A stretch of DNA of 64,000 nucleotides from Phytophthora colocasiae (Eukaryota; Oomycota; Peronosporomycetes; Peronosporales; Peronosporaceae): positions 186,001 to 250,000 of the forward strand of contig JAGKQI010000046.1 in NCBI GenBank assembly GCA_018806915.1, written 5' to 3'. The notes under the pieces were generated by a model. The model worked only from the letters and a program-made list of their open reading frames with translations. It made no database searches and had not been told where the DNA came from. The first letter of the stretch is position 1; each line of letters begins with the position of its first letter. This document shows positions 19,252-31,200 of this stretch, one piece after another. The position numbers and the translations under genes were made by a program.

Positions 19252-22200
19252 TCAACTTTGGAGCATCGTCTTCCACTTAATTAGTCGCTCGTCCTTGGGG
19301 TTGCCATCAGCTCCAGCAGGCGAGAACAGCGTCCAGATAGCTTTGGAGTCATTCTGTTTGTTCCACCAGGTCTTTAAAACCTCTTCATCGTTCTGCGCCT
19401 TGATCGAGGACAGTAGTGCATCCAGTACGTCTGCAGCACGACCGCTTTCCACCAGATGCGAACAGGCCTCGCTTAGCCATTGCACTGTGAGGGCATCCCT
19501 GGTGAACAAAGGGGTCCACAGCTCGCTTAAATTGACTGCGAGTTGAGGGATGTCTACACGCAGGTCGTCGTAGTCGACTAGGATAATTTCCACAGCAGCT
19601 TCAATGTCTTCGGACGTGATTTTCTCACTTGTGAATAGCTGAAGAAGTAAGCAAGCCACGTCCTTGCGTATTGACTGCTTCTCCTCGAGACCGAAGGCAA
19701 ACATGATGTGAACAAAGTGTCGCCAGCGCTCAGATACGTCTAACTCCTGCATACACAGCACCACCTCGTCGAAGTCCTTGACCGTAAGATACTCCTCCAA
19801 TGTGCTGCGCATCTTTCCGGCAATTTCTTCGTCCAGCTCATCTTCCTCTTCACCAAAGAAGTCTTCAATGCCATTTTCACGAAGATACGCTTCGACGTCG
19901 GCCTCATTTCTCAATGCAGAGGGCAGCACACTCTCTGCTGTGACCTCTTCATCCGTCAACATGCGGATCACTGTCCTCGCATCGCTCTCCAGTTCCAGTA
20001 CCGATAGGATCTCAGGGAAAACCAAAGAAGTGAGCTTGCACTCCACACAGTGAGCCAGAGCTTCAGAGATAATCCACGAGAAACCAAAACAGCCTGCAGC
20101 AACCAAGCGGCCAAAAATCAGCGCTGAATACTGGTGGATCAACGGCAAATCGATCTTCATGTCCTCCAAGAACTCCATGACATTCACGAGAGCAGCTTGG
20201 ATAGAGTTCGCATCTAACACGCCACGTTCATACAATCCCACAAGAAGTTCCACGGCATGTTCACGCTCGCTAGTCTTTCCCTCCAACGCTGTGTTGATTG
20301 TTTGCTCGGCAAACTCGACGTGATATGGATCCATAGGCAGCTCTTGGACACATGTGGTAGCTTCATCCAGATCGAGAATAGAGATATACTCCTGAATGAT
20401 ACTCTTAATGCGAGTGGACACTTGGGCTGGAGATAAATCGTCGTGTTCAGGTTCATCTGGCTCCTCCTTCTTCGCCACAATGAGGTTGCTGCTCTGTTTT
20501 GCCAGCTGGGCACTTGAGATCCGCGTCTTGTGGCGACGTCGTTGAACATCATCGTGCTGGGCATTCTTTCCTTGCTGCTGGAGCTTTTGAGCTTCCCTCC
20601 GAACCTCCTCAAGCGTCTTCTGTTGCATTTCCTTACGACGCGGTTCCCACATGTGATCTCTCGTCTCAAGAACATCCTTCACTAGGAATCGCGCTCGCGA
20701 CGGCAACCTCGTGTCATCCGACAGCTCCACCATGCGCAAGATGATGATTTTCATGATTGTCTTGGTCTTCGGTTGGTCAAACTTTTTACCAGCGGTTGCC
20801 AGCATCTTGCACAATGCCTCCAGGTCTTGTTCGTCGGGGAAACGCGCTGCCTGGGCCTGAACTTCTTGGCCTTCGTCTCCAGGGATCAATTCCAGTCCCA
20901 GCAAGTAGAAGATACAGCCCTGAACTCCAGATTGCTTAATCAGATCCACCTTGTACAATTCGCCAATGAAGCGGATGTTACCCAGCATCTTCGCCTTCGC
21001 TCGCATCGCAAAAATTTCACGACGACGGGGATCAATCTCTTGTTCTTCTTTCTTTTCCTCCAACTGACCAACGTGCTTGTTCGTCTTCTCGAATTCACCT
21101 TGGCAACGATTCACAAGAAGACGGGTGAAAGTGACTTGGGTTGTTGCCGCGTGACGTGCAGCCTCAGCCGATTCGAAAGGTCCTCCAAACGGTTCGTCAC
21201 CTCCAATATCACTGATCTTCCGCTTCGAGTAGAAAAATGTGCCCGTCTCTTTCTCACCGACTGCTATTAAGTAGTCGCCCTGACGCCGGAAATTAACAGA
21301 AGCAATGGACTCATTGTCGCAGGTCAAAATAGCTGCACTTTCGGGTGCTCCAGCATCCTCCAGACAGCTATGTGGGTTCTCAAAAGGTCCAACAAACGGA
21401 GTAAATGTAGTCTTGTCGATCGCTGTCCAGTAAAAAGAGCCCTTTTCATCACCCAAGACACTCAAAAAGTTCCACGTCTTCTTAGCTGTCCGTGCGTGGA
21501 ACTCCTTACACAGATCAGCGTACACATCCGCGAAGTTGGGTTCCTCCAGCGCTTTGTCCATGATGATAGAAACAATCGAGCTCAGCAATACAAAACTGTC
21601 GATGTCGACTGAACAGAGCTCATTTGTCAGCTTCGCAAATTTCTCTCGTGTGAGCTTGTTCAGCAGACTCTTGACATGGTTTAGCGTCTTCTCAAGGCTA
21701 GACACGTCCTTCTCCTTGGTAGGCTTCCATCGATTCTCCGTCACAACAAGAGGTTCAATAGGACCGTCATAAAGTGGTGGTGGAGGTGGTCGGCCATAGC
21801 CACGACCACCGCCTCCACCACGACCACCGCGACCACCACCACGACCTCCTCGGCCCGGTCTGTCACGTCTACCATCACGTAATCCACCCTGGCTGCGCGC
21901 TCCACGACCACTGGAACGATCGTCCTTTCGAATGCTGCCGCCGATAGATCTTCCAATACCATAACCCGCTCCTAGTCGTCCTGACCGTTTAGTTACGGAG
22001 CTCGGATCGCGAATTTGAGTAACCTCTACGATTTTCATGTTGGGAAGATCCGTTGGCTTAGGCAGTGCAAATTCCATGATTCTGATCGAGCATACCACGA
22101 CGTGAAACATTAACGTTAATGCTTCAAACAGAGTAAATCACCCCGATAGACGACTTACCTTCTTAGCTCCGCGAGTGAATATTGCAGTTTCTTGGTACGT

Positions 22201-23819
22201 GAAACAGCTTGTCGAGAAGACGTAAGGGAAGCTGCTAATGATGCCTTGAGCGTCCGCACTGGTTTAGCTTCCATCGAAGCCGCGATGGAAGCCCTGAGAG
22301 TCCGAGGGGGTGCAGCATCAATAGACGCTGAGAGGGACGACTGCATTTTGGTTGTACCAGCTGAAGCCAATGAAGACTTAAACGGTGTGGAGCGAGCTGC
22401 AGCTTCTCGTTCCGCGTTCTCCTTGTCCAACTTTGCGTAATACTCACGAGTTCTCGCTTCCTTTTCAGCATTGCTAGCAGCTGGCGCTTTACCATTCTCG
22501 AGTTCCTTTCTGGAACCAAACGGACTGTGCCGTGCATCATCCTCGCCTGAATTTTTACGGCTGACTGGTGCCTTCATCATTTGGGCCAGACTGCTGCCAC
22601 GTTCTAGCTTCCGTGCTTCCATGCGCTTTTGGAGGGTGTCCGAACGGCGTTTACGCTCCGCTTCATCGATAGCAGCGGGAGCAGGGTCCTTGGAAGGCGT
22701 ATCCTCCTTTTCATGAGCAACGGTAGATTTTTCTACCTTTGGTGCAATTGAGTCTCCACCAGGAGCATTATTCTTCAGCCCACTAGCACCTGGCGTAGGT
22801 CGCTGTGAATTTAAAGCACCTGTAAAACGTGCGTCTTGAGAGCTTAATCTGTCTCCTGACAATCCAACGGGAGAACTTGAGTTCACTCTGCGTAAGGACG
22901 AAGCTCCTCCATCCAGAGACGAACGTCGCGAAGATGTGTCCTGCGCTGGTCTGCCAATAGAGCGTCCGATTGTTCCGGAAACAGGTCGTTTCTTCTGCAC
23001 ACGAACGTCCTGCGAGCTCTTCGTCAACAACGACGATCCGCTAGAAAGCCTTCTCACAGGCGCTGGTCCATCATTCAGACTTGACCTGTATTCCTCACTG
23101 TATCGTTCACTGCGGTAGCTTCTGTCACTGCGATCCGACCGCTGCGAAGATACGCTATCCGTGCTGTTTTTCCTCTGCAACCTGGTTCGTGACACCGACC
23201 TGTTGCCCGATCGATAGCCCTGTCCTTCTCCAGACCACTGTCTCGACTCTCTACTGTTAGAACGCCGCATAGGTTCCCTACTATTCGAGCGTCTTGGCGG
23301 ATCTCTGCTCTTTGAGCGTCTTGGTGGATCTCTGCTGTTTGAGCGTCTTGGTGGATCCCTGCTGCTGGAACGTCGTAGAGACGATCCCTTGGGGCCTTTT
23401 CCTCCTTTGTCACCTCGATCCTGTCTTGACCCTCGATCTTCATCTCGCATAGACTGCGTCAAGCTACTGACGAACTTCTTGGTCTGTCCTGCTCCTTTTT
23501 GAGGGGACGGAGAGGACAAGGAGATCACTTGTCTCTGTGTTTTTGTCTGCACCTGTAAATCCTTATTATTAGGACTTTTTCGGTCCGAACTGTCCTTCTT
23601 TTTACTCTCCTGACGCATCGAATCCTTCAGTGACGACCGCAGTGACGACTGAAACGGAGCTGGCGGGGCTCCGTCATCTCCTCCGTCCATTATTTGCACC
23701 AAACGATGTGTATCTGGCCCCGAATCCTCGGTTGTAGGAGCCTGTACACGTCTGTAAGTGCCTCGTCCACCGCGTCCTAAGCTCCCGCTCCGCCCTCCAC
23801 CTCTGCGCCGTCCATCCAT
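19252..23819 (-). CDS. EIF4G: eIF4G-like translation initiation scaffold (MIF4G plus two MA3 domains)
   Basis: Two exons (23819-22159, 22081-19252) split by a 77-bp intron encode about 1496 residues. The N-terminal 550 residues are disordered, with RS-type repeats (PPRRSNSRD units, 23250-23370) and basic-rich tracts. An eIF4E-binding-like motif YSLAEL spans the exon join and is followed by EFALPKPTDLPN. An RGG region (about 600-655), a MIF4G domain (about 685-1040) and two MA3-type helical repeats (about 1120-1240 and 1320-1440) follow. The MIF4G domain carries an unusual insertion of about 115 residues with two FxGPFE motifs. It would bridge the cap-binding protein, eIF4A and the ribosome in the cytoplasm. 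The sequence ends shortly after the second MA3 repeat, in a WWNKQND...WKTML tail. Confidence 0.85.
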
Positions 23820-24009
23820 GAAACAATCACTCTGCAAGCTTCTCGATCTCTTTTTGGTTGCATTTATTATCTCTCCCTAAATCATGTGGTGTGTCCATAC
23901 ACAACATATCAGTTTTCAGATAAGTAGTCTATATCTTAGGTTTTATAAAATATGCTGTAGCATGGTATTTTGGCTTGAACCAGTCAAATATGTGCCATTC
24001 CATCACTGG

Positions 24010-25772
24010 ATGCCACCAGGCTTGACGTTGTCTCTCTTCCTGCGCCCTAATTCTCTCCGTAGACTTCACCGAGCCATGTCGTCTGCCTCTGCTTCTCTGG
24101 CTCAAACGCTGCAGAAGAAACCGGCACCAGAAGGCCACAAGATCATCCGTGAAGGTAACGGCGTCATGATCTTCCCTGAGCAGAACCAGGTCTTCTACAA
24201 CCCCGTACAGGTGCTAAACCGCGACTTAAGTATCGCTATGATCTCGGAATTCGCGCGTACTCGTGCTCGTGAGAATTTGACCAAAGAAGCGCGCAAAGCG
24301 GCTAATGCAGCTGGAGAAGGAGCCACTTTCGTGCCGAAGGAGTACTCGGACGAAGAGATCGAGAAGCACTTAGCCGACACAGCAGAGGACAAAGGAATCC
24401 GCATCTTCGAGGCACTCTCAGCCTCTGGACTGCGCTCTATTCGCTACTTCCAGCAGATTCCAGGAGTTAAATCCATTCTAGTGAACGACATGGACCCTGC
24501 AGCTGTGGAAACGATCAAGCGCAATGTTGTGTTTAATGAACTGCCGCTGGATCGTGTCATCCCCAATGAAGCGGATGCTACTGATGTCATGTACAACCAC
24601 AGGAAGCCTGCTGATCAGTTTGATGTTATTGACTTGGATCCGTACGGATCGGCGTCGATCTTCTTGGACAGTGCAGTGCAGAGCGTCTCCAATGGTGGTC
24701 TGCTCTGTGTGACGTGCACGGATATGCCTGTACTGTCCGGAAAGCAGCCGGAAGTGTGCTTCTCTCGTTACGGAGCGCTACCCAACAAATCGCACTATTT
24801 GCACGAAATGGCACTCCGAATGGTGCTGCAAGCGATCGAATCATCGGCGAACCGCTATGCGCGTCACATCGTGCCTATTGCTTCGTGCAGCATTGACTTC
24901 TACGTGCGTGTGTTTGTCCGCGTGTACAAGTCGCCTGTCAATGTGAAGAAGGCGATGACGAAGCTGTCGTACGTCTACCAGTGCGTCCAGTGCGAGAGTT
25001 TTCACCTGCAGAAACTTGGCGTGTCGAGTGGAAATAGCTACCACGCTTCTCGTGGCCCCGTGGTTGGACAGGAATGTGACCAGTGCAAGGGGAAGTACAA
25101 GGTGGCAGGGCCGATCTGGTCAGCACCTCTCCACAGTCGTGATGTAGTGTTGAAGATCCGTGAGCGCGTGGAGAAGAGCACGTCAGAGTTCCCTACCAAG
25201 CCACGCCTTCATGGACTGCTGACTACTATCTCAGAGGAGCTCGTTGACGCCCCGCTGCACTACACGCTTCCTGGTCTGAGCAAGGTTCTACACTGCTCCA
25301 ACCCACGGATGTCACAGATTCAGGGTGCAATTCGCCACGCTGGTTACGAAGTCTCGCAGTTCCACAAGGTCCCTGAGGCTATCAAGACCACCGCGCCGAA
25401 TGACGTTGTTTGGGATATTATGCGCTGCTGGGTGAAGAAGCACCCGCTGAACAAGAAACGCGACGGCGAGGAGACTCCAGGCAGTCGGATTCTGGCCAAG
25501 GAGCCCAAGTTCGAGGCGAACTTCTCTTCCAAACGCCCGGGACCGAATGAAAAACCCAAGGCGCTGCGCTTCCCTCTAAACCCGGAGCCGAACTGGGGAC
25601 CGAAGGCACGTGCAGTTGGTAACCGCGCTGACAATGCGCCTGAGGAGAAAACTGCAGAGGGTGAGTGGCACACTTGATGCGATACTGAGCGCTTTCTAAT
25701 CATACTTGTGTTTTACTTTTTGGTTTAGATCAGGGACAGGAGCCGGATGCGAAGAAGGTGAAGACGGACTAG
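24010..25772 (+). CDS. TRM1: tRNA (guanine26-N2)-dimethyltransferase Trm1
   Basis: Dimethylates G26 of tRNAs using S-adenosylmethionine. Exons 24010-25660 and 25729-25772 flank a 68-bp intron and give 564 residues. The ATG at 24010 adds a basic, acid-free leader (PPGLTLSLFLRPNSLRRLHRA) resembling a mitochondrial presequence; the ATG at 24076 (MSSASASLAQ) would give the 542-residue cytosolic/nuclear form. Yeast TRM1 makes both forms from alternative starts. Motifs: FEALSASGLRSIRY and LVNDMDPAAVETI (SAM binding), DLDPYGSASIFLDSA with VTCTDMPVLSG (catalytic loop), and a C-terminal zinc site (CVQCESF...CDQCKGKY). The C-terminus is Lys-rich (AKKVKTD). It is divergent from the eIF4G gene with about 190 bp between starts. 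Confidence 0.92.
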
Positions 25773-25839
25773 TGAAGCACCACAAATTAGACCGGGAAGC
25801 TTCATCTTCAGCGTAATAGATTGAACGAAGTATCTTTCG

Positions 25840-28034
25840 TTACTGGGGCGCGTCACTGTGCCAGACTTTGAGTTTGAGTTCGTGGTAAGTTAGTGGATAT
25901 TCTTCTTCCACGTTGTCTTTCTTGCGCAGCTCTTCCATGGACAAATGAGGCGGCCGAAGACCAGCGTAACGATACGGTTGGTCCTTCGATAGCATTGCGC
26001 TGACACTTTTTGCAGTGGGTGACTTGTTGCTATCATCAACTGCAGGTGGAGGAGCTTGCTGTGGTTTGGATGAGACACTGCCAATTGTAGACATCGTGGT
26101 ACTGGAGCCTTTGCGTGATACTTCCCCTGCATTGACGAACTCTTTAACTGCTTTAGCTCCCACACTGACGCGGCGGCTGCGTGTTGCCACGGAGGCTTTC
26201 CGCTGTCTCGAGTGAGATACATGTGATGTCAAGTTGGTGCTGGCGAATGTTTCTAGTGGGGCTTCTTCCTTCTTGTTGGTCTCCACCTTTGCATGGTAGC
26301 CTTGCAGTACCGTGACAATTTGTTCCTCAATATCGCCTAGCACCTGCTTCATGTTGTCAGCTAGCAACCACAACACGTTAAAAAGACATCACTTCGAACA
26401 TGGCAAACGTCAACGCACTGTGGACATCGGAGCAGCCGATACGCGCGTGGAAAAGCAGTACTGCAGGCTTGATGGCCTCCAAGAACGTCTGCATTTCCCG
26501 ATTGGCATCTTCTTTGAGCTTCTTTTGCTCGTTTGTGTACTGGAGTTTCGATCGAAGTCCTTCAATGCGATTCATGCGCTGGAAATCAACAGAATCTTTC
26601 CGTTGCTTCAACCTACAACATGTATTTCACTGTCAACTGTCAACCAATGCTGGAGTGGAAAGGTGATACTATGACACTTACTTTCCAATTTCCTCGCGCA
26701 ATTTGGTGCTGACCAGACGAAGATTCTCAATCTCCTCTGCCAATTGATTCACGTGCTGAATGCGATCGAAATGTTCTGCTTCCGTAAGGGGGCGATAGGA
26801 CACAAACAAGTCCAAATTGTTAAGGAAAACAGTCAAAGGTGCAAGATATTCTACACACAAAGCTTCGTGGTGAAGGATATTGGTTGTTGAACGCGTCGAT
26901 CATCTCCGAAACAGTTTTGGTACCGGAAACCTCGTGAATCTTCTCGATGTAGTTGCGATTCTCTTGATATTTAGTCAACATAGTGTCGGTCGTGACTTTA
27001 GCCTGGCCACTTTTCCATTTACTTTTCTTGGCGCGCGACTGCACTTCGCTCTCCTTGGCTTCCGATACGTTTCTCATGATATCGTTCTCGCCTAAGAACT
27101 TGTACTTATCAACATCAACGAGTTCCTCGGCATCTTTCTGGTGCAACGCGATCTCTTTCAGCTCTTGCAGTAAAACAGCAGCGCGTCTGTCACACTTCAT
27201 CTCCCACTCTTCTCCTTCTTGTCGAACATCTTCAATTTCCTGTTCCACTGTTTCGATCTCCTGTCGGAGCTTCTCCACTTCCTCATTGACTCGTGCGACC
27301 TTGTATCTCTTTGACAGCGTCTCAGAGGAGATCTTGGTGAAGATATCGTCCATACGAGCGCGTTCCGTTCGATGCGCGTCAATGGCTTCTCGTAGCTGTC
27401 GATTGCGGTTCAGCCTTTCATTCACCTTGACGAGCCGTCGGTCGATGTCGTGCTCCATTTTGCGCACTCTCCCGAGCATAATGCCGTGATTGTGGTCCAG
27501 CGCCGCCAGCTCGTACAGCTTCATTTTCTGTTGCGCTAGCGTCGATTCATGCGACTGAATAAGCGTATTCAGCCGCGCTACCTCCTTCCGTTCCAGCTCT
27601 AAGCGGACCATGAAGTTGTTACCTTGTAAATACAGATTGGACAGCTTCTCCGCTGTTTGCTCGTTGAAGAACGGATCGTCACGCGCCACGTGATCATCGA
27701 AGGCCAACTGCATCACACACAATCGAACGACGTGTCAACTCAGGTTGATTGGACAGCGACACGAGTGGGTCTCACGCACCTCTTCCTCTAGTCGCCGGTT
27801 CTTCTCCTGCAGCTCGTCGATCTTCTTGGCATATTCATTCAGACATAGCGTGAGCTCCTTCGAGTGGCGCTTGCCGTCGTCATGCTCGAGCTCAAGCAAT
27901 TGCTGGTCGATGTGGCTGCTCTGCGTCTTCTTCTTGCCAGCTCGAGTGGGTGAGGCAACAAGAGATGGAGCACTGGGCCCTGCAGAACTTGCTGTGACTT
28001 TCTTCACGGATCGAGGTGCAGGTGACGTCGGCAT
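25840..28034 (-). CDS. Coiled-coil protein of outer dynein arm docking type (ODAD1/CCDC114-like)
   Basis: Five exons (28034-27780, 27707-26881, 26783-26682, 26612-26419, 26360-25840) encode 632 residues. Almost everything between residues 45 and 470 is heptad-type coiled coil (LELEHDDGKRH, KLRQEIETVEQEIEDVRQE). The segment LTKYQENRNYIEKIHEVSGTK followed by IDAFNNQEAEHFDRIQHV resembles the conserved core of the axonemal docking proteins ODAD1 and ODAD3. The C-terminal 170 residues are Ser/Lys-rich, ending in YPLTYHELKLKVWHSD. Docking proteins fix outer dynein arms on flagellar doublets, and oomycete zoospores are flagellate, so a role in zoospore motility is inferred. The family call rests on pattern, not alignment. 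One intron appears to be of the minor AT-AC type. Confidence 0.6.
26784..26880 (-). other. Probable U12-type (AT-AC) intron
   Basis: On the minus strand the intron begins ATATCCTT, the U12-type 5' splice consensus, and ends CCTTAC. It contains a perfect U12 branch-point element TTCCTTAAC (26827-26819). No GT-AG pair here restores the frame. Removing these 97 bp joins IDAFNNQ to EAEHFDRIQH in frame and avoids the stop met otherwise. The branch point lies about 35 nt from the 3' end, farther than usual, which is the main doubt. Confidence 0.6.
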
Positions 28035-28807
28035 TGAAAAGAAGATCGAGAATGAGGCTAGTCGTTTCGGAATGATCCACCATAAAAGGGTCCGGTATTT
28101 TGGGACGGTGACACGTCATGAAGCCATGTGTAGACGAATGTGGCCGATTGTGTCGTGCCGCGGAGAGCTGCGTGATCACTTCTGATTGCACTCTTCGAGC
28201 CCATCGCCCCTTTAACTTCCAATAGGTGTTTGACAAGTAACTATACAAGCTGCATCACTCTTCTGCTGGTGTATCCACAGCACAATCGTCTGTGTTAATG
28301 TAGCGGTATCCTTTACCCCATCTCGAAGGACCAACCACTTCAACATCAGCAGAAACACAACTCATGTGCGCCACACATTCCATGCGATTGGCTAAAATGA
28401 AGTAAATACCTATTTGTACAGCACTTCTGAACTAAATCAGATAGTTTCATTCTCATAATATTAAACATCAATATTAATATTCAGAACTCTAAACCTTACT
28501 TTTCGTAAGTCTTACTAAAACCTTAGCAAAACTTTTATAACGATATATTATTTCCTACAGGTACAGATGCTCAGTACTGCTTTCATTCCCTACCCCTCTC
28601 CAACTTTAACCAAAAAATGCGCGCGCTTCTTCAGAACGAAACTTACGTCGGCGGTCCTCGGTCTCCCTCTCCTCTATAGGCCTCTGTGTACGTGCAGCTT
28701 CTCCCACTTCCAGCAGCATCCTCATAAAGCCCCCAAGCACACGTCAAGACCCCCAAAGACCCTCAAAAGCCCCCTATCCAACGGCTAGCGAGCCCTCGAA
28801 CTTCCAA
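28035..28807. other. Divergent promoter region of the docking-protein and sirtuin genes
   Basis: About 770 bp between two divergent ATGs. It includes an inverted CCAAT box (ATTGG, 28387-28391), an AT-rich block at 28440-28550, and an initiator-like TTTCATTCCCTAC near 28578. A 73-codon upstream frame (ATG 28567, stop 28786) precedes the sirtuin start in a different frame and might act as a leader frame. On the minus strand 28385-28251 stays open for about 45 codons after a TTTTAG, which could be a stray exon, but no partner exon was found. Confidence 0.4.
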
Positions 28808-30846
28808 ATGGAGCAATCAAATCCGGACGATAGTATCGTAACCGTCGTAAATAGTAGCCCTCCAGCTGTGGTTGAACCAAGTAGTCCAGGAAGCTGTAGC
28901 AGCGGAGGCAGCCCCAGCGCCATGGGCAACAGAAACCGGAGTGTTAGTATGAATATGCACTCGAATGCACCACCCAGCAAGAAACAGCGAGCTTCAGACG
29001 ACGAGTACGAGCAGACAACACCCCCTCCAGCCCCAACTCCAGCATCTCCTTATTCTAATGCAGACGCAGAGGATGCTGCCTCTGCAATCACTGAAGCTCG
29101 GGACCAAGTAAGTGATGAGACGGACGCTCCGGACGTTGAAGAAGACCAAGCGGACAGCTCTGGAGACTCTGGACCTGCTGTTGCTTCGACTAGTGTGCCA
29201 CGATTCGGAGGTGACGACGACTCGTCAGACGACGACAGTGACGTGAATGAAGAAGCTTTCATGAACTGGTTAATGGATCAGAAAACGGCTGGAATGCAGG
29301 CTGGACAAATGCTGGATGCTCTAGGATTGGGCGTGTCGGAGGGAGTTGCTGTGGATGATGATGAACTGTGGGAAGCGATGTTCTCAATGGGCATTCGACT
29401 AATCAAACCTGCAGCAACGGTACGTTGAAGCTTGGTATGATCTGTGAAAATATGTCCTTACAATATTTTTGTGTTTATTCTAGCGTCCTCGCGAGAAGTT
29501 GGACAGTGTTAACACGATTCAAGATGTAGCGTCGCTTCTGCGGTCGAGCAAGAAGATTGTGGTGCTGGCAGGTGCTGGTATTTCAGTGTCATGCGGTATC
29601 CCCGACTTTCGCTCTGAAAACGGTATCTATAGCGTACGTGAAATGCGTTGTCCACTGCGCGCGGTGGTGGTAACTAACTTTAAATTGTATTATCCTTTTG
29701 CAGCGTCTTGGCGAATACAACCTCCCCAATCCGCAGTGCATGTTCGGTACGATTACTACGGAAAACATTGTCATGCGTGGACATCATCTAAATAATTCGT
29801 TTGGTGCAGACATCGAGTTCTTCCGATCAAACCCCCGACCGTTTTTTGCGTTTGCGAAAGAATTGTTCCCTAAATCCAGCGGGTTCACGTTTGTTCCGTC
29901 TCCAAGTCACTACTTCCTGAAGTTGTTGGAGAAGAAGGGCAAGCTCCTTCGGATTTACAGCCAGGTAAGCATATTTTCTAGCTTATTTACCTTCAGCATA
30001 TACAATAACTGTATTCACGTCAATTCTATTCAGAATATCGACATGTTAGAGCACGCTGCTGGAATTTCGCACGAGCATGCTGTGCTGTGCCACGGCTCTT
30101 TCGCAACGGCGACATGTTTATCTTGCAAACAGACGTACCCCAACGATGCTATTCGCGATGACGTGCTGAATCAACAGGTGCCCATGTGCATATCCTGTAA
30201 CGCGCCCGACGGAATCGTTAAGCCTGACATCGTCTTCTTTGGCGAATCACTTCCTCGGCGCTTCCACGATTCCATCAAGTCTGATGAAGGCGAAGCAGAC
30301 TTGGTGCTCGTTATGGGATCATCTCTCAAGGTAAACCCTGTGCGCAGTATCGTTGGTCGCTTCAAGAAGGACACACCCATGATTTTGATCAACAGAGAAC
30401 CAGTGGGCCGCCCACACAAGTTTGACGTCGAGCTGCTAGGATATTCAGACGAAATTGTGCAGGAGCTGTGTCGATTGCTTGGCTGGGATATTCCGCAGCC
30501 AGACCCCGTGCTTCTAGGCCAGTCCAATATCCCACCACCCCCGATTGTATCTACAAGCACGCTGGCTCCCTTGTCGTTCGAGTTTGTCCCTCCCTCAAGG
30601 CATTTATTCAACGGCTCCAAGTCTACATATTGCAGTTCTAGTGACGATGAAAGCAGCAGCTCATCGAGTGAAGAAGGAACTGGCGATGGTGACATTATTG
30701 GCGACACAGATGCTGTGGCAGTAGCGATGGATGCGGACGACGAAAGGAAGGCACCACCTAATGACGATCTGCCAAAAGAAGACCAAGACGAGCTGATGGG
30801 AAGTGGCAATGAATTGCTAGGGACCTCCAGCTTTGACGACAATTGA
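28808..30846 (+). CDS. SIRT1: Class I sirtuin (SIRT1-like NAD-dependent deacylase)
   Basis: Four exons (28808-29419, 29484-29633, 29704-29964, 30034-30846) with introns of 64, 70 and 69 bp give 611 residues. The catalytic core spans about residues 205-480: GAGISVSCGIPDFRS (NAD binding), QNIDMLEHAAGI, the catalytic His in VLCHGSFATATC, a four-Cys zinc site (CLSCKQ...CISCNA), IVKPDIVFFGE and MGSSLKVNPV. All key residues are present. The first 200 residues are Ser/Pro/Asp-rich with a KKQR basic motif, and the tail after residue 500 is Ser/Asp-rich; both look disordered, as in SIRT1. A nuclear histone or factor deacetylase is likely. It is convergent with POP1. Confidence 0.93.
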
Positions 30847-31200
30847 ACATCCAACCGCTTTCCAGCCTGATTCCTGTAGTAGGGACACGGTTGATGTCGC
30901 TGCTTAACGCTTTATCGAGCTCATCCAAGCAGATTTGGCCCCCCCCATCATGTACAAGTAAACCCGTAGGGCGGAGACTTGTCCACTTGCCACCCCCTGT
31001 TGCCCAGTGCGAGCTGGGTTGATATCTGTCGATATAACTCTGAAGCAACCAACGAATGTTCGAGCCCAACAGTGCTTCGCGAGCTTCTTTGTAAGTACAT
31101 ACAGTGCGTCTTTGCACAATTAGCATCTATTCATAATGATCAAGGTCCAACAATCCCTTTCTGTTTGTGCATGTTGCTAGGTCTCTACTGTTCAAGGATT
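30847..31200. other. Intergenic region between convergent sirtuin and POP1 genes
   Basis: About 350 bp that should hold both 3' ends. A minus-strand frame stays open for about 100 codons here (around 31126-30820), including a run of nine G (minus strand) near 30940, but no family is recognisable. It could be an extra 3' exon of POP1 or untranslated sequence. No terminator or RNA gene is visible. Confidence 0.35.

Noticed and set aside
24010..25660. Earlier start of TRM1 at ATG 23884
   Set aside because: It would add a Cys/aromatic-rich stretch unlike the family and lies only 65 bp from the divergent eIF4G start codon.
28567..28788. Mitochondrial presequence-like protein upstream of the sirtuin
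   Set aside because: It stops before the sirtuin ATG, is in another frame and no splice signal joins them; at most an upstream leader frame.
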